Assembly: GCA_035276085.1 (NCBI GenBank)
Contig: DATELY010000135.1
Span: 1 to 35,621 of the forward strand
Source: DATELY01 sp035276085
GTDB lineage: Bacteria; Pseudomonadota; Gammaproteobacteria; Steroidobacterales; Steroidobacteraceae
Length of the DNA stretch: 35,621 nt
Direction: 5' to 3'
Shown: piece by piece, positions 1-8,612 of the stretch
How positions within the stretch are numbered: the stretch's first letter is position 1
Layout of the letters: every line of letters begins with the position of its first letter
Translations under genes and position numbers: made by a program
The notes under the pieces: model-generated
Database searches by the model: none
Seen by the model: the letters and a program-made list of their open reading frames with translations, nothing else
Told to the model about the DNA's origin: nothing

Positions 1-1989
1 GGCATCGCCGCGGCTTGCGTCTCGATCGACGAGGCTGCGCGGCAAATAGATCGTGACCGTGGTGCCGCTGCCGGGCCGGCTGATGATGGCGGTGGTGCCG
101 CCCGACTGGCGCGTGAAACCGTAGACCTGCGACAGCCCGAGACCGGTACCCTTGTCGACCTGCTTCGTCGTGAAGAACGGCTCGAACACGCGCGACAGGA
201 TTTCCGCCGGGATGCCGCCGCCGCTATCGTTGACGCTGAGGGCGACAAAATCGCCTTTCAACTCTTCCGCCGTTTCGCCGCCCAGCAGGCGGACGTTCTC
301 GGCCTTGATCTCGATCCTGCCGCCATCCGGCATCGCGTCGCGCGCATTGACCACGATGTTCACCATCGCGAGCTCGAGTTCGGGGACATCGATGGAAACC
401 GGCCAGATGTTCGACGCGACATCGATGACAAGCTCGATATTGCCACGCGCCGAGCTTTCGAGCACGTCGCGGAAGGCGTCGAGCCGCTCGTCGAGACGGA
501 CGACACTTGGGTTGAGCGCCTGGCGCCGCGAGAAGGCGAGGAGCTGGCGCGTCAGCCGCTCGCCGCGCCGCGCCGCGAGTTCGATCGCGTCGATCGCACG
601 CACGTCGCGCGGGGTCTTGATCCGGGTCTTCAGCGATTGCGCATGGCCGCTCACGACCATCAGCATGTTGTTGAAGTCGTGCGCGATACCGCCCGTGAGC
701 TGGCCGATCGCTTCCATCTTCTGGGCCTGCACCAGGCGCTGCTCCAGACGCTTCAGCTCGCTGATGTCGAACAGGATGGTGAAGAATCCCAGCGCCCGCC
801 CGCTGGCATCCAGTTGCGGCACGAGATTCACCTGCGCATCGCGCATGCGCCCTTCGAAGAAGTTGACACCGGTGCGCACGCGCGACTCGCCCCGCAGAAC
901 GGCGTCGACGTCGTCCATGAACTCGACGAAACGATCCGAGCTGATCACCTCTTTCAAATGCTTGCCGATCACGCGCTCGCGCGGCTTGCGCATCGCCTGC
1001 AACAACGCGGCATTCGCATAGGTCAGCACGAGGTTCGAGTTGATGTACGCGACCAGCACCGGCATGGCATCGAGCGTGAGCTCGTAGAAGTCGCGCGTCT
1101 CGCGCACCTGGCGCTCGGCTTGAATGCGGTCCGTGACATCCTGAAACGTACCGCGCAAGCGCACGGCCACGTTGTCGCGCCGCTCGCCCTTGATGATGAT
1201 GCGGATCCACATCTCCCGGCCCGTCGCGAGCGACGTGCGCACTTCCAGTTGTGCCAGCTGCCCGGTTTCCTTGACCGTGTGCGCCGCCTTGAGCAGGCGC
1301 TCGCGATCGTCCGCGTGAAAATTCTTCAGCACGTCGTCCACACTCATGCCCGGGCGCAACGGCAGCTCTTGAGCCGCAAATCCCATGTCGGTCCAGGTCA
1401 GGCGCTTGGTCGCGAGGTCGTATTCCCAGCCGCCCACTCGCGCCGTGCGCTGCATGTCGCGCACGAGCGTATCCAGACGCACGCGATCGGTGACATCGCT
1501 GAATGTGAGCACGGCACCCGCACCCACACCGCCGCCCTGTGCGCTCATGGGCACCACGCGATACTCGATGGGACGGCGCTGTCCGTCCTTGCGTTTCAGA
1601 ATCGCGCCGACTTCACGCGCGATGTCGGTGACGTAGCGCACCTTCTGCGGTCGCCCGGTGCTGTCCGTCGTCTCGCGGGCGTTGATGAGCACTCGATAGT
1701 CGATGCCGATCAGCTCGTTCACTTCATAGCCGAGCGCGCGTGCTGCGGCGGGATTGGCGTAACGCACCGCGCCGGTGGCATCGAGCTCGAGCACGCCTTC
1801 GCCCGAGGCTTCGACCAGCAATTGATTACGTCGCGCCGTGGCCGCCAGCTCGCGCTGCCGACGCAGCAGGGCGGCACGCTGCTCGCGTACGTACCAAAAG
1901 CTGCCGGCCCCGACCGCAAGTGCGAGGACGATGCCAATGAGGAGCCCAAACAGTCCTGGGGGCGCGAACAGCCCCTGCAACAGTGTCAT
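1..1989 (-). CDS. PAS-domain sensor histidine kinase, truncated by the left window edge
   Basis: Partial gene: 663 codons are in view and the 3' end lies outside. One hydrophobic segment (about residues 12-33) suggests membrane anchoring, followed by a short coiled linker and three PAS-like modules (about 52-170, 182-290, 300-410). The dimerisation/phosphoacceptor helix has H437 in the motif AHDFNNML. An HATPase_c domain follows, with N-box VNARDAM, G1 motif NDSGGGI and G2 motif GTGLGLSQV. The architecture and H-box resemble the hybrid kinase at 8578-11247, so a C-terminal receiver may lie beyond the edge. The ATG at 1989 is chosen because AAGGAT lies about 12 nt upstream, overlapping the stop codon of the upstream regulator at 2008. 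The 18-nt gap suggests co-transcription with that regulator. The ligand is unknown. PAS domains could bind haem, flavin or small molecules, but no diagnostic residues were identified. Confidence 0.9.
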   Translation of the reverse strand, partial: MTLLQGLFAPPGLFGLLIGIVLALAVGAGSFWYVREQRAALLRRQRELAATARRNQLLVEASGEGVLELDATGAVRYANPAAARALGYEVNELIGIDYRVLINARETTDSTGRPQKVRYVTDIAREVGAILKRKDGQRRPIEYRVVPMSAQGGGVGAGAVLTFSDVTDRVRLDTLVRDMQRTARVGGWEYDLATKRLTWTDMGFAAQELPLRPGMSVDDVLKNFHADDRERLLKAAHTVKETGQLAQLEVRTSLATGREMWIRIIIKGERRDNVAVRLRGTFQDVTDRIQAERQVRETRDFYELTLDAMPVLVAYINSNLVLTYANAALLQAMRKPRERVIGKHLKEVISSDRFVEFMDDVDAVLRGESRVRTGVNFFEGRMRDAQVNLVPQLDASGRALGFFTILFDISELKRLEQRLVQAQKMEAIGQLTGGIAHDFNNMLMVVSGHAQSLKTRIKTPRDVRAIDAIELAARRGERLTRQLLAFSRRQALNPSVVRLDERLDAFRDVLESSARGNIELVIDVASNIWPVSIDVPELELAMVNIVVNARDAMPDGGRIEIKAENVRLLGGETAEELKGDFVALSVNDSGGGIPAEILSRVFEPFFTTKQVDKGTGLGLSQVYGFTRQSGGTTAIISRPGSGTTVTIYLPRSLVDRDASRGDA

Positions 1990-2007
1990 GACACGCTGCT
2001 TCGATCC

Positions 2008-2736
2008 TTAAGCTTTCTGTCCTGGCTCGCGACCTGCGTACCAATTGACCGCGTACTGCATGAGCTGGGCCGACGTGCGCAGAGAGAGCTTGCGCTTGAT
2101 GCGCTGGCGGTGCGACTCCACCGTCTTCACGCTCAAGTTCAGGGCTTCCGCGGTTTGCCGCGTCGACAGACCCTTGCCGATCATGTGCAGCACCTGCAGC
2201 TCGCGATTCGTGAGACTGTCGATCGGATTCGCGGAGATGTAGGCACCACCCGAAGCGAACTTCTCGATCATGCTGTTGCCGACGGCTTCGCTCACGTAGA
2301 TGCCGCCTTCCAGCACGCGACGCAGGGCCACGAGGAACTGGTCGCTCGCCGCTTGCTTCATGATGTAACCGTTGGCGCCCGCGGAGAGCATGCGCTCGGC
2401 ATAGATCGCTTCGTCGTGCATCGACAGCACGAGCAGCGGCAGAGCGGGGTAATGCGCGCGCGCATCCTTCACCAGCTCCAGACCATCGCCTTGCTTCAGC
2501 GATACATCGACGATCACGGCATCGGGCTCGAGCTCGCGAATGAGCGACTTCGCTTCGCGCGCGGTTTCGGCTTCGCCGCATACCTCCAGATCCGTTTCCG
2601 CTTCGATCAGGCGGCGCAGACCCTGACGCACGATCGGATGATCGTCAACGATCAACACGCGGCGTTTGCGATCGCGCGCACCACTGAGGACCGGCTTGCT
2701 GACGGTCTTGAATAAGGACGAAGAACCCATGCTCAT
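2008..2736 (-). CDS. NarL/FixJ-family response regulator
   Basis: A 242-residue two-domain transcription regulator. The receiver domain (about 25-145) has the acidic pair D31/D32 after VLIV, phosphoacceptor D77 in AVIVDVSL, and the conserved lysine K127 in YIMK. The LuxR-type helix-turn-helix (about 173-235) contains LTNRELQVL and LSVKTVESHR. Phosphorylation is expected to promote dimerisation and DNA binding. The start at 2736 is supported by AGGAG about 10 nt upstream; a second ATG two codons later is possible. It lies between two histidine kinases on the same strand, 94 nt downstream of the HisKA_3 kinase (stop at 2831) and 18 nt upstream of the PAS kinase. HisKA_3 kinases typically pair with NarL-type regulators, so the upstream kinase is the likeliest partner. 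It is paralogous to the regulator at 4968-5651. Confidence 0.95.
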   Translation of the reverse strand: MSMGSSSLFKTVSKPVLSGARDRKRRVLIVDDHPIVRQGLRRLIEAETDLEVCGEAETAREAKSLIRELEPDAVIVDVSLKQGDGLELVKDARAHYPALPLLVLSMHDEAIYAERMLSAGANGYIMKQAASDQFLVALRRVLEGGIYVSEAVGNSMIEKFASGGAYISANPIDSLTNRELQVLHMIGKGLSTRQTAEALNLSVKTVESHRQRIKRKLSLRTSAQLMQYAVNWYAGREPGQKA

Positions 2737-2830
2737 ACCATCGATCTCCTGTGCATAGCGGCGGCGCTCGACGCGCCCATCACTCTCTCATGTCCGTCCG
2801 GAGCAGTTCCGAACACCTACTCGAGACGCA

Positions 2831-4669
2831 TCACGCGCCCGAGGCTTCTCCCCGCTTCACGGCACGCCTGCGACGCGCCGCCTTCGCTGGTTGAGTCGTG
2901 GCGGGCTGCGATGCCAGCTCCAGAGGACACTCGCATACGATGCGCGTGCCCTGCGGCTGCGCCGCTTCGAAGCGCACTTCACCGCCCACCATCTGCGCTC
3001 GATAGCGCATGATCTTCAAACCCATTCCTGGCGCCTCGAGCGCCTGCGCAGGCAGGCCGCTGCCATCGTCGGTGATCGTGAGACGCACCTTGCCACGCGC
3101 GATGCCAAGGTGCAGTCGTATCAACCGCGCATGACCGTGGCGAACCGCATTGCGCACGGCTTCCTGCGCGATGCGATAGAGGTGATTGGCAAGCTCGGGA
3201 GCGAGCGGCTTCGCGCCCTGCGCGCGGTGGCCGAACGTCACGTGGGCGCCATACAGCTCTCGGGCATGCATCGCGAGACTCTCGAGCGCGTCCTTCAATC
3301 CACCGCGTTCGAGATTCACCGGCGACAGACCGCGCGCCAGCGCACGCGTGCTCTCGATGGCATTGCTCACCAGCTTGGTGATGCCGTCGATGTCGGGCAG
3401 CAGCGCGGGATACTCGACTTGCATGCGGCCGGCGACGCTTCGCAGCATCAAAGCGATGCCGGTCAATTCCTGACCCAGCCCGTCGTGCAAATCATTACCA
3501 ATGCGGTACTGCTCGCGATTTACAGCCTGCAAAATGGCGCGCTCGAGCCGTTTGCGCTCGCTCACGTCTTGGATCACTACAAGATTCTGATTTCGGCCGG
3601 CAATCTCAAATCTTGAGAGAATTCCCGCTACGGCAAATACGGAGCTATCCCTACGGCGCGCTTCGAACTCCAGCTGCAACGAGGTCGGGGGGTGCCCCGA
3701 CGCCGTCCACTGTTGCAGCTCGGTGAGCGGCCGCACGGACAAGCTGGCGAAGTCCCGCCCGATCAGCTCGCCCCGTCGATAGCCGAACATCGCGTCGAAG
3801 GCCGGATTGCTGATCTCGATGACCTGCTCGTCATTCACCATGGCGACGCCTTCGAGCATCGACTCGATCATGCGCGCCTGTGTGGCGATCGCCCGTTCCG
3901 CTCGCAGCTGCTCGGTGATCTCGATGACGATGACCGTCAAGCCGAACAGTTCACCTTCGCGGCGTACGGGCATGATCCGCAGCTCGTAGTCACGATGCTC
4001 GCCAAGGTCATGCGGCACCTGGACGGTGACTCGGCTCACCTGCTGGGTATCGATCACGCGCTGAAGCGCGGCAACGATCTCCTCGCGCACGGGACCGGGC
4101 GCCAGCTCATGGACAGTGCGACCGCGAACCTGGTCGGCGGATACGCCAGCCATGGGCCGATTGGTATAGAGCAAGCGTAATTCACGATCGAATACGAGCA
4201 CGCGGTGGAGCATCGTGCTGCCGACTTGCTGCAGCAGCAGATGCGTATGTCGCAGCTCGTCCTCGATTGCTTGTTGACGCACGAGGCTCTCGGCGCTCAG
4301 CGCCAAGGCGATGACTTCGCCGCTCGTACCGCGAATGGGACGGAAACGCACGTTCAGCATTTTGCCGTCACGCAACTGGCAGACGGCCTCGGCCGCGTGT
4401 CCGTCACGTGCACGTCGCAAAGCGCCTTCGTGATCGATGCTCGGCAACGTGTACCGGCTCCACTGCGTGCCGGCAGGTAAGGACTCGCCGATCAACGCGT
4501 CGAATTCGACGCTGGTCCAGCGAATGGTGCCGCCTTCAGCGAGCAACGCGAGCGCCAGCCCGAGCGAGCTGACGAAGCGTTCGACGGCCGCAGTACCGGC
4601 CTGTGCGCCGAGGAGCTGTGCAAGTGCAAGATGCAGGGAGGCAGACGCGCCTGCGTCTACGCTCGACAT
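2831..4669 (-). CDS. PAS-domain histidine kinase of the HisKA_3 (NarX/DegS-like) class
   Basis: A 612-residue predicted cytoplasmic sensor kinase with no convincing membrane segment. The N-terminal third is PAS-like. Two further PAS modules follow (about 150-255 and 265-372, ending in VIQDVSERKRLERA). The HisKA_3 phosphoacceptor is H395 in NDLHDGLGQELTG. HATPase_c has N-box AQEAVRNAVRH around residue 507, then DDGSGLP and GMGLKIM. The C-terminus is lysine/arginine/alanine-rich. The ATG at 4669 is preferred over an in-frame GTG at 4702 because CAGGAG lies 6 nt before it. HisKA_3 kinases phosphorylate NarL-family regulators, and one lies on each side (2008-2736 downstream, 4968-5651 upstream). 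The catalytic half closely resembles the plus-strand kinase at 5950, down to the shared RALARGLSPVNLERGGL-type stretch, which indicates duplication. Confidence 0.93.
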   Translation of the reverse strand: MSSVDAGASASLHLALAQLLGAQAGTAAVERFVSSLGLALALLAEGGTIRWTSVEFDALIGESLPAGTQWSRYTLPSIDHEGALRRARDGHAAEAVCQLRDGKMLNVRFRPIRGTSGEVIALALSAESLVRQQAIEDELRHTHLLLQQVGSTMLHRVLVFDRELRLLYTNRPMAGVSADQVRGRTVHELAPGPVREEIVAALQRVIDTQQVSRVTVQVPHDLGEHRDYELRIMPVRREGELFGLTVIVIEITEQLRAERAIATQARMIESMLEGVAMVNDEQVIEISNPAFDAMFGYRRGELIGRDFASLSVRPLTELQQWTASGHPPTSLQLEFEARRRDSSVFAVAGILSRFEIAGRNQNLVVIQDVSERKRLERAILQAVNREQYRIGNDLHDGLGQELTGIALMLRSVAGRMQVEYPALLPDIDGITKLVSNAIESTRALARGLSPVNLERGGLKDALESLAMHARELYGAHVTFGHRAQGAKPLAPELANHLYRIAQEAVRNAVRHGHARLIRLHLGIARGKVRLTITDDGSGLPAQALEAPGMGLKIMRYRAQMVGGEVRFEAAQPQGTRIVCECPLELASQPATTQPAKAARRRRAVKRGEASGA

Positions 4670-4819
4670 GCGTTCTCCTGGCTCTTTGCGACCAACGTTC
4701 ACTCACCACCCATAGAGATTGCGTGGCTCGCGCGCACGCCGGAAGCGGCAAGACTGCTCAGCGATAGCTAGCAGCTTTGCCGCACAGATCTTGGGTGAGA
4801 GCCCGGGCGGGCAATATCA

Positions 4820-4842
4820 GCGTATCCCTTAATGGGATACGC
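4820..4842. repeat. Perfect 9-bp inverted repeat, operator-like
   Basis: GCGTATCCC and GGGATACGC are separated by five bases (TTAAT). The palindrome sits between the kinase start (4669) and the upstream regulator's stop (4968). It is not followed by a T-run on the minus strand, so it looks more like a protein-binding site or mRNA hairpin than an intrinsic terminator. A NarL-type regulator could bind such a dyad, but that is inference. Confidence 0.5.
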
Positions 4843-4876
4843 GGCGGGCAAGGATCGCGTAGTGAGGTCGGGTTAC

Positions 4877-4947
4877 GGTCAACGGCTGACAGGCTACGGC
4901 CAGAGTCCGGAGCGCTCGCTTCTGGCCGTGACCGTCAGCCGTTGACC
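4877..4947. repeat. Long imperfect inverted repeat between regulator and kinase genes
   Basis: A 14-bp perfect arm (4877-4890, pairing with 4934-4947) and an inner 9-bp perfect arm (4896-4904 with 4921-4929) are separated by a small asymmetric mismatch and close on a 16-nt loop. The stem would form in the transcript between the regulator (stop at 4968) and the kinase (start at 4669). No T-run follows. It could be an attenuator, an mRNA-stabilising or processing hairpin, or a remnant of a small REP-like repeat. Confidence 0.6.
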
Positions 4948-4967
4948 GCTGGCCGCGCCGACTTGCC

Positions 4968-5651
4968 TCACGCGTTTCCTGCCACTGCCGGTCCGCCGCC
5001 GCGATCGGCCACCCATTGAGTGGCATAGCGGATCAGCTCGCTCGTGGTCCGCAAGTTGAGCTTCTCGCGCATGTGGCGGCGATGGGCATCGACCGTCTTC
5101 ATCGAGAGATCCAGCCGTTGCGAGATCTCGCGTGTGCTGATGCCCGCACCGATGAGGCGGAAGACTTCCAGCTCCCGCTCGGTAAGGGCCGCGACCGGAT
5201 CTTCGTCCACGGCCGGCGCCCTGCCCCGGGCCACCTGCGTCAGCAACCGCTCGCCCATCGCGCTGCTGACGTGCCGTTGACCACGCGCCACCTTGCGCAG
5301 AGCGCCGAGGAAGTCGGTGCCCGCCACGTTCTTCATGACGTAGCCGCTCACGCCCAGGCGCAGCAAGCGCTCGGCGTACAGCGCCTCATCCTGCATGGAG
5401 AGCACCAGCACGCGCACATCCGGATGCTGCTGACGGATCCAGCGTACGAGTTCGATACCGTCATCGCTCCCCAATGCCAAATCCACCACCGCCACATCGG
5501 GGGTGTTCGCCGTGATGGCGCTCTGCGCATCGTTGGCGTTCGAGGCTTCCGCCGCCAGGACGAACTCGCTTTGTCCCGCGAGAAGCTGCTTCAGGCCTTC
5601 TCGGACGAATGGGTGGTCATCGACGATCACGATGCGGGTTTGGTCGGGCAT
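4968..5651 (-). CDS. NarL/FixJ-family response regulator
   Basis: A 227-residue regulator. The receiver has acidic pocket D11/D12 (VIVDDHP), phosphoacceptor D57 in VAVVDLAL, and the conserved lysine in YVMK. The C-terminal LuxR-type helix-turn-helix has LTERELEVFRLI and LSMKTVDAHRRH. The ATG at 5651 is chosen because GGAGG lies 5 nt upstream; longer in-frame versions lack a ribosome binding site. It is the first gene of the minus-strand signalling run and is followed, after a 298-nt spacer with two inverted repeats, by a HisKA_3 kinase. It is clearly paralogous to the regulator at 2008-2736. Which kinase drives it (2831-4669, or the plus-strand one at 5950-7404) cannot be decided from sequence. 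Confidence 0.94.
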   Translation of the reverse strand: MPDQTRIVIVDDHPFVREGLKQLLAGQSEFVLAAEASNANDAQSAITANTPDVAVVDLALGSDDGIELVRWIRQQHPDVRVLVLSMQDEALYAERLLRLGVSGYVMKNVAGTDFLGALRKVARGQRHVSSAMGERLLTQVARGRAPAVDEDPVAALTERELEVFRLIGAGISTREISQRLDLSMKTVDAHRRHMREKLNLRTTSELIRYATQWVADRGGGPAVAGNA

Positions 5652-5761
5652 GCATGCCTCCGTGTTGTCGCTTGAGTCTGGTCCGGGCGACCCCGAAGCA
5701 GCCATCCACATTTTCCACAGTGGGACTCGTGAGTGTTAACTTTCGAGCTGTCGTAAAGGCT

Positions 5762-5929
5762 CTAGCAGCCTGTCGGACTTAGGATTGATCTACTGCGGCG
5801 GCGGCAGCTGGGTCCATTTTTTCGATCGTCCTCGTTAAATAGCGAGGGCTATTCGCCTCGAACGATCGAAAAACTGTCCTCCATCTGCCACCGCCTCGCT
5901 ACGATCACCTAAGTCCGACAGGCTGCTAG
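5762..5929. mobile_element. MITE-like palindromic element, 168 bp, with 22-bp terminal inverted repeats
   Basis: Perfect 22-bp terminal inverted repeats occupy 5762-5783 and 5908-5929; each arm begins CTAGCAGCCTGTC read inward. The interior continues as an imperfect palindrome, including a 12-bp perfect pair around CGATCG (5818-5829 with 5862-5873) and a small CCTCG/CGAGG hairpin at the tip (5830-5834 with 5843-5847). There is no coding capacity. The outermost CTAG at each end could be part of the repeat or a 4-bp target duplication, which would look identical because CTAG is self-complementary. It lies in the divergent spacer between the regulator start (5651) and the kinase start (5950). 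The parent transposon is not in view; IS5-like or IS1182-like families are candidates only. Confidence 0.8.
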
Positions 5930-5949
5930 TTGAACGATTTACAGCGCTC

Positions 5950-7404
5950 ATGACCGACCCGCGCCCCGCCACCTTGCGCATCCTGCTGCTCGAGGACGAT
6001 CCGAACGATGCCGAACTGATTCGCATCGAGCTCCAGCGTCATGGGCTCACTGCCCAGTGGCAGCATGCCGCGACCCAAGCGGAGTTTCGCAGCGCACTAG
6101 CCGACGGCGGTCCTCCGGATCTCGTATTGGCGGACTACAAGCTTCCCGGCTTCGATGGACTGTCCGCGCTGAAGATCGTGCGGCAACAGAGCCCCAACAC
6201 ACCCTTCATCTTCGTGTCCGGCGCCCTGGGTGAAGAACGGGCGATCGAGGTCCTGAAGAGCGGCGCGACCGACTATGTCTTGAAGGATCGCCTGCAACGG
6301 CTGCCAGCCGTGGTCGAAAGGGCACTCGAGGAAACGCGTGCGCGCCTGGAGCGACGCACCATGCGCCAGGCGCTGGATGCACAGCGCTTGTTGCTGACGA
6401 CGTTGATCGACAGCCTGCCCGAAGCGGTCCATGCCATCGATGAGCACGGCCAGCTGACGCTCGCGAACCAGGCGCTATTAAAAGAGTTGCGGCTACCGCG
6501 CGAGCGCGTCCTCGGACGCCGCCTGAGCGAGATCCAGCCGGATGAGCTCGGCCTGGAAGTCGAGGCGCAAAACCTGAGCTGTCTGCAAACGGGCAAGGCG
6601 CTGATCGACGCGGAACGCGTGAGCATCAGCGCCCACGGCCGCGTGCGCTGGCTGACCTACTCGCATGTGCCCTTGCGGGAAAGCGGGCGCGTGAGCGGCG
6701 TCGTGTGCATGAGCCGCGACGTCACGGAACGCAAGACTCTGGAGCAGGAGATTTTGGAGATCTCCAATCGCGAGCAGCGCCGTCTCGGCAGCGACCTGCA
6801 CGACGGTCTGGGCCAGGAGTTGACGGGATTGTCGCTCTTGCTCAGAGGCCTGGAAGTGCAGCTGTCGCGTGAAGCGCCGCAGTACGCGCCGCACATCCTG
6901 AAGATCACGGATCTCATGGCACGCACGATTCAAAGCACGCGCTCCCTGGCGCGCGGCCTCGCGCCGGTGAATCTGGAACGCGGCGGCTTGACCGAAGCAC
7001 TCAAGCACCTGGCGATGCGCTGCTCGGACATGTACCCGCTGCAATGTGTGTACTCGCACACGGGCAAGCTGCCGGAGCTGGACGAGGGCGCCGCCACGCA
7101 TTTGTATCGTATCGCTCAGGAAGCGACGACCAACGCGGCGCGCTATGCGATGGCGAACAAGATCGTGATCGAGCTGAAGGCGACGCCGCGCGCGCTGAAT
7201 CTGGCCATCAGCGACGACGGCATCGGGCTCACGGCGGGGCTTGCGCACGGCCGCCCGGGACTCGGCTTGAAGATCATGGAATATCGCGCGCGCATGCTCG
7301 GCGGCAGCCTGAAATTCGAGGAGCCGGGCGTCGGCACGCGCGTGCAGTTGAAGTGTTCTTTGAAGCTCTTGCGTCAGCCCATGCGTGTACGCGAGCCGAG
7401 GTAG
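5950..7404 (+). CDS. Receiver-PAS-HisKA_3 histidine kinase
   Basis: A 484-residue soluble protein with an unusual order. An N-terminal receiver (about 9-125) has acidic pair E15/D16/D17, phosphoacceptor D62 in LVLADYKLPG and K112 in YVLK. A PAS domain (about 145-262) follows, then HisKA_3 with H284 in SDLHDGLGQELTG, and HATPase_c with N-box AQEATTNAARYA, DDGIGL and GLGLKIM. A receiver ahead of a kinase core suggests that another kinase phosphorylates it and tunes its activity, making it an intermediate in a relay towards the NarL regulators nearby. The ATG at 5950 has no clear Shine-Dalgarno; the MITE-like element ends 20 nt upstream, so promoter and leader may have been altered by insertion. 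The 3' end overlaps the convergent EAL gene by 31 bp. The catalytic half is paralogous to the kinase at 2831-4669. Confidence 0.92.
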   Translation: MTDPRPATLRILLLEDDPNDAELIRIELQRHGLTAQWQHAATQAEFRSALADGGPPDLVLADYKLPGFDGLSALKIVRQQSPNTPFIFVSGALGEERAIEVLKSGATDYVLKDRLQRLPAVVERALEETRARLERRTMRQALDAQRLLLTTLIDSLPEAVHAIDEHGQLTLANQALLKELRLPRERVLGRRLSEIQPDELGLEVEAQNLSCLQTGKALIDAERVSISAHGRVRWLTYSHVPLRESGRVSGVVCMSRDVTERKTLEQEILEISNREQRRLGSDLHDGLGQELTGLSLLLRGLEVQLSREAPQYAPHILKITDLMARTIQSTRSLARGLAPVNLERGGLTEALKHLAMRCSDMYPLQCVYSHTGKLPELDEGAATHLYRIAQEATTNAARYAMANKIVIELKATPRALNLAISDDGIGLTAGLAHGRPGLGLKIMEYRARMLGGSLKFEEPGVGTRVQLKCSLKLLRQPMRVREPR

Positions 7405-8612
7405 CCTGCCTGTGCACGGTGTAGTTCGCCACTCCACTGGCGCATGAAGCTCTCGGCTTCGGCCGGCGCGCACGGAGCGCAGATGAAGCGGCCCTGGACG
7501 GCATCGCAGCCGGCACCGTCCAGAAAGTGAAAAGCCTCCGGCGCCTCGACACCTTCCGCACACACCGACAGCGACAAGTTGTGCGCGAGATCGACCAACG
7601 CACGTGTCACGGTCGCCGCGGTGGTCGAGGAGCCAATGTCCGCCGTGAGCGAGGCATCGATCTTCACTTCGCTGAATGGCATGCGATACAGCTGCGTCAG
7701 CGACGACGTGCCCGTACCGAAATCATCCAGGGACAAGCCCACGCCGCGTAAACGCAACCGCGCGAAGATATCCATCACGAGCTGCGGATTGCCGCCGGGT
7801 GCCGCTTCCGTCACTTCCAACGTGAGGTACTGGGGCGGCAAGCCGAACTCCAGCAGCAGCCGTGCGAGGCGATCGGGGAACTCGAGGTCCTGCACCAGTC
7901 GCGGCGCGAGATTCACCGCCAGCGAGAGGTCGAGGCCATTCTGGCGCCAATGCCCCACCTGCCGTACCGCATTGGTCAAAACGATGTCTGAAATATCGAT
8001 GATGAGTCCGCTTTGCTCGGCCATGCTCAGGAATTCCTGCGGCAGCAAGAGTCCGAGGACCGGGTGTTCCCACCGTACCAGCGCCTCGACACCGCCCACC
8101 TGCCATTCCTGTGCACGGCGCACGAGTTTCGGCTGATAGTGAACGACGAACTCCTGTTCGCGGACGGCGCGGGCCATCTCGTCCACCGTCACGCGTCGCA
8201 TATCGCTGGAGAGATGCTGTTTGAGCAGCGCTTCGATGTCTTCGACCATGGCCGGCTTCTGCAAGGTCCCGAGCATGGTGAGGCCGAGCGACTCGCCGAG
8301 CTGACGAGCGCTGACGAGGACGCGCTGGTCCATGCCACTCGCCAGGAGCACACCGGCGTCGGATCCATGGCGCGCCAGGTAGCGCAATGCCTCGATGCCG
8401 TCCATGCCGGGCATCTGCAGATCCAGTAATACCAGTGCGGGTCGTCGATGAGCCAGGTGCTCGCGGAAGGCCGAGGGCGTGACGGCCGTCAGCACCTCGC
8501 AGCCCACGCCTTCGCCGATCATCGCAATCAACTCCAGGAAGTCCGGCTCATCATCGACTGCCAGGACCACATTGTTCTCACGCGCGGACACGTTGCTGCT
8601 CTCCGTGAACAT
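7374..8612 (-). CDS. Receiver-EAL protein, probable cyclic-di-GMP phosphodiesterase
   Basis: A 412-residue protein with an N-terminal receiver (about 14-133; phosphoacceptor D64 in VLLDLQMPGMDG, K119 in LQKP) and a C-terminal EAL domain (about 143-395). The residues expected for metal-dependent c-di-GMP hydrolysis are all present: E176 in EALVRW, N234, E266 in LEVTE, D296/D297 in DDFGTG, K317 in VKID, AEGVE, and Q in VQGRF. It should therefore be an active phosphodiesterase gated by phosphorylation. The ATG at 8612 overlaps the end of the hybrid kinase gene by 35 bp, suggesting translational coupling and a shared operon. A GTG at 8591 with GGAG about 9 nt upstream is an alternative start. The 3' end overlaps the convergent kinase at 5950-7404 by 31 bp. 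Confidence 0.93.
   Translation of the reverse strand: MFTESSNVSARENNVVLAVDDEPDFLELIAMIGEGVGCEVLTAVTPSAFREHLAHRRPALVLLDLQMPGMDGIEALRYLARHGSDAGVLLASGMDQRVLVSARQLGESLGLTMLGTLQKPAMVEDIEALLKQHLSSDMRRVTVDEMARAVREQEFVVHYQPKLVRRAQEWQVGGVEALVRWEHPVLGLLLPQEFLSMAEQSGLIIDISDIVLTNAVRQVGHWRQNGLDLSLAVNLAPRLVQDLEFPDRLARLLLEFGLPPQYLTLEVTEAAPGGNPQLVMDIFARLRLRGVGLSLDDFGTGTSSLTQLYRMPFSEVKIDASLTADIGSSTTAATVTRALVDLAHNLSLSVCAEGVEAPEAFHFLDGAGCDAVQGRFICAPCAPAEAESFMRQWSGELHRAQAGYLGSRTRMG

Noticed and set aside
637..2715. A 692-codon plus-strand open frame
   Set aside because: It is antisense to the PAS kinase and the NarL regulator, whose motifs are unmistakable. The frame is low-complexity and rich in His/Arg/Ala, as expected of a mirror frame in GC-rich DNA.
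5762..5929. Treating the palindromic element as the terminator of the flanking genes
   Set aside because: Both neighbouring genes start, rather than end, next to it, and the 22-bp perfect ends with CTAG boundaries fit a mobile element better.
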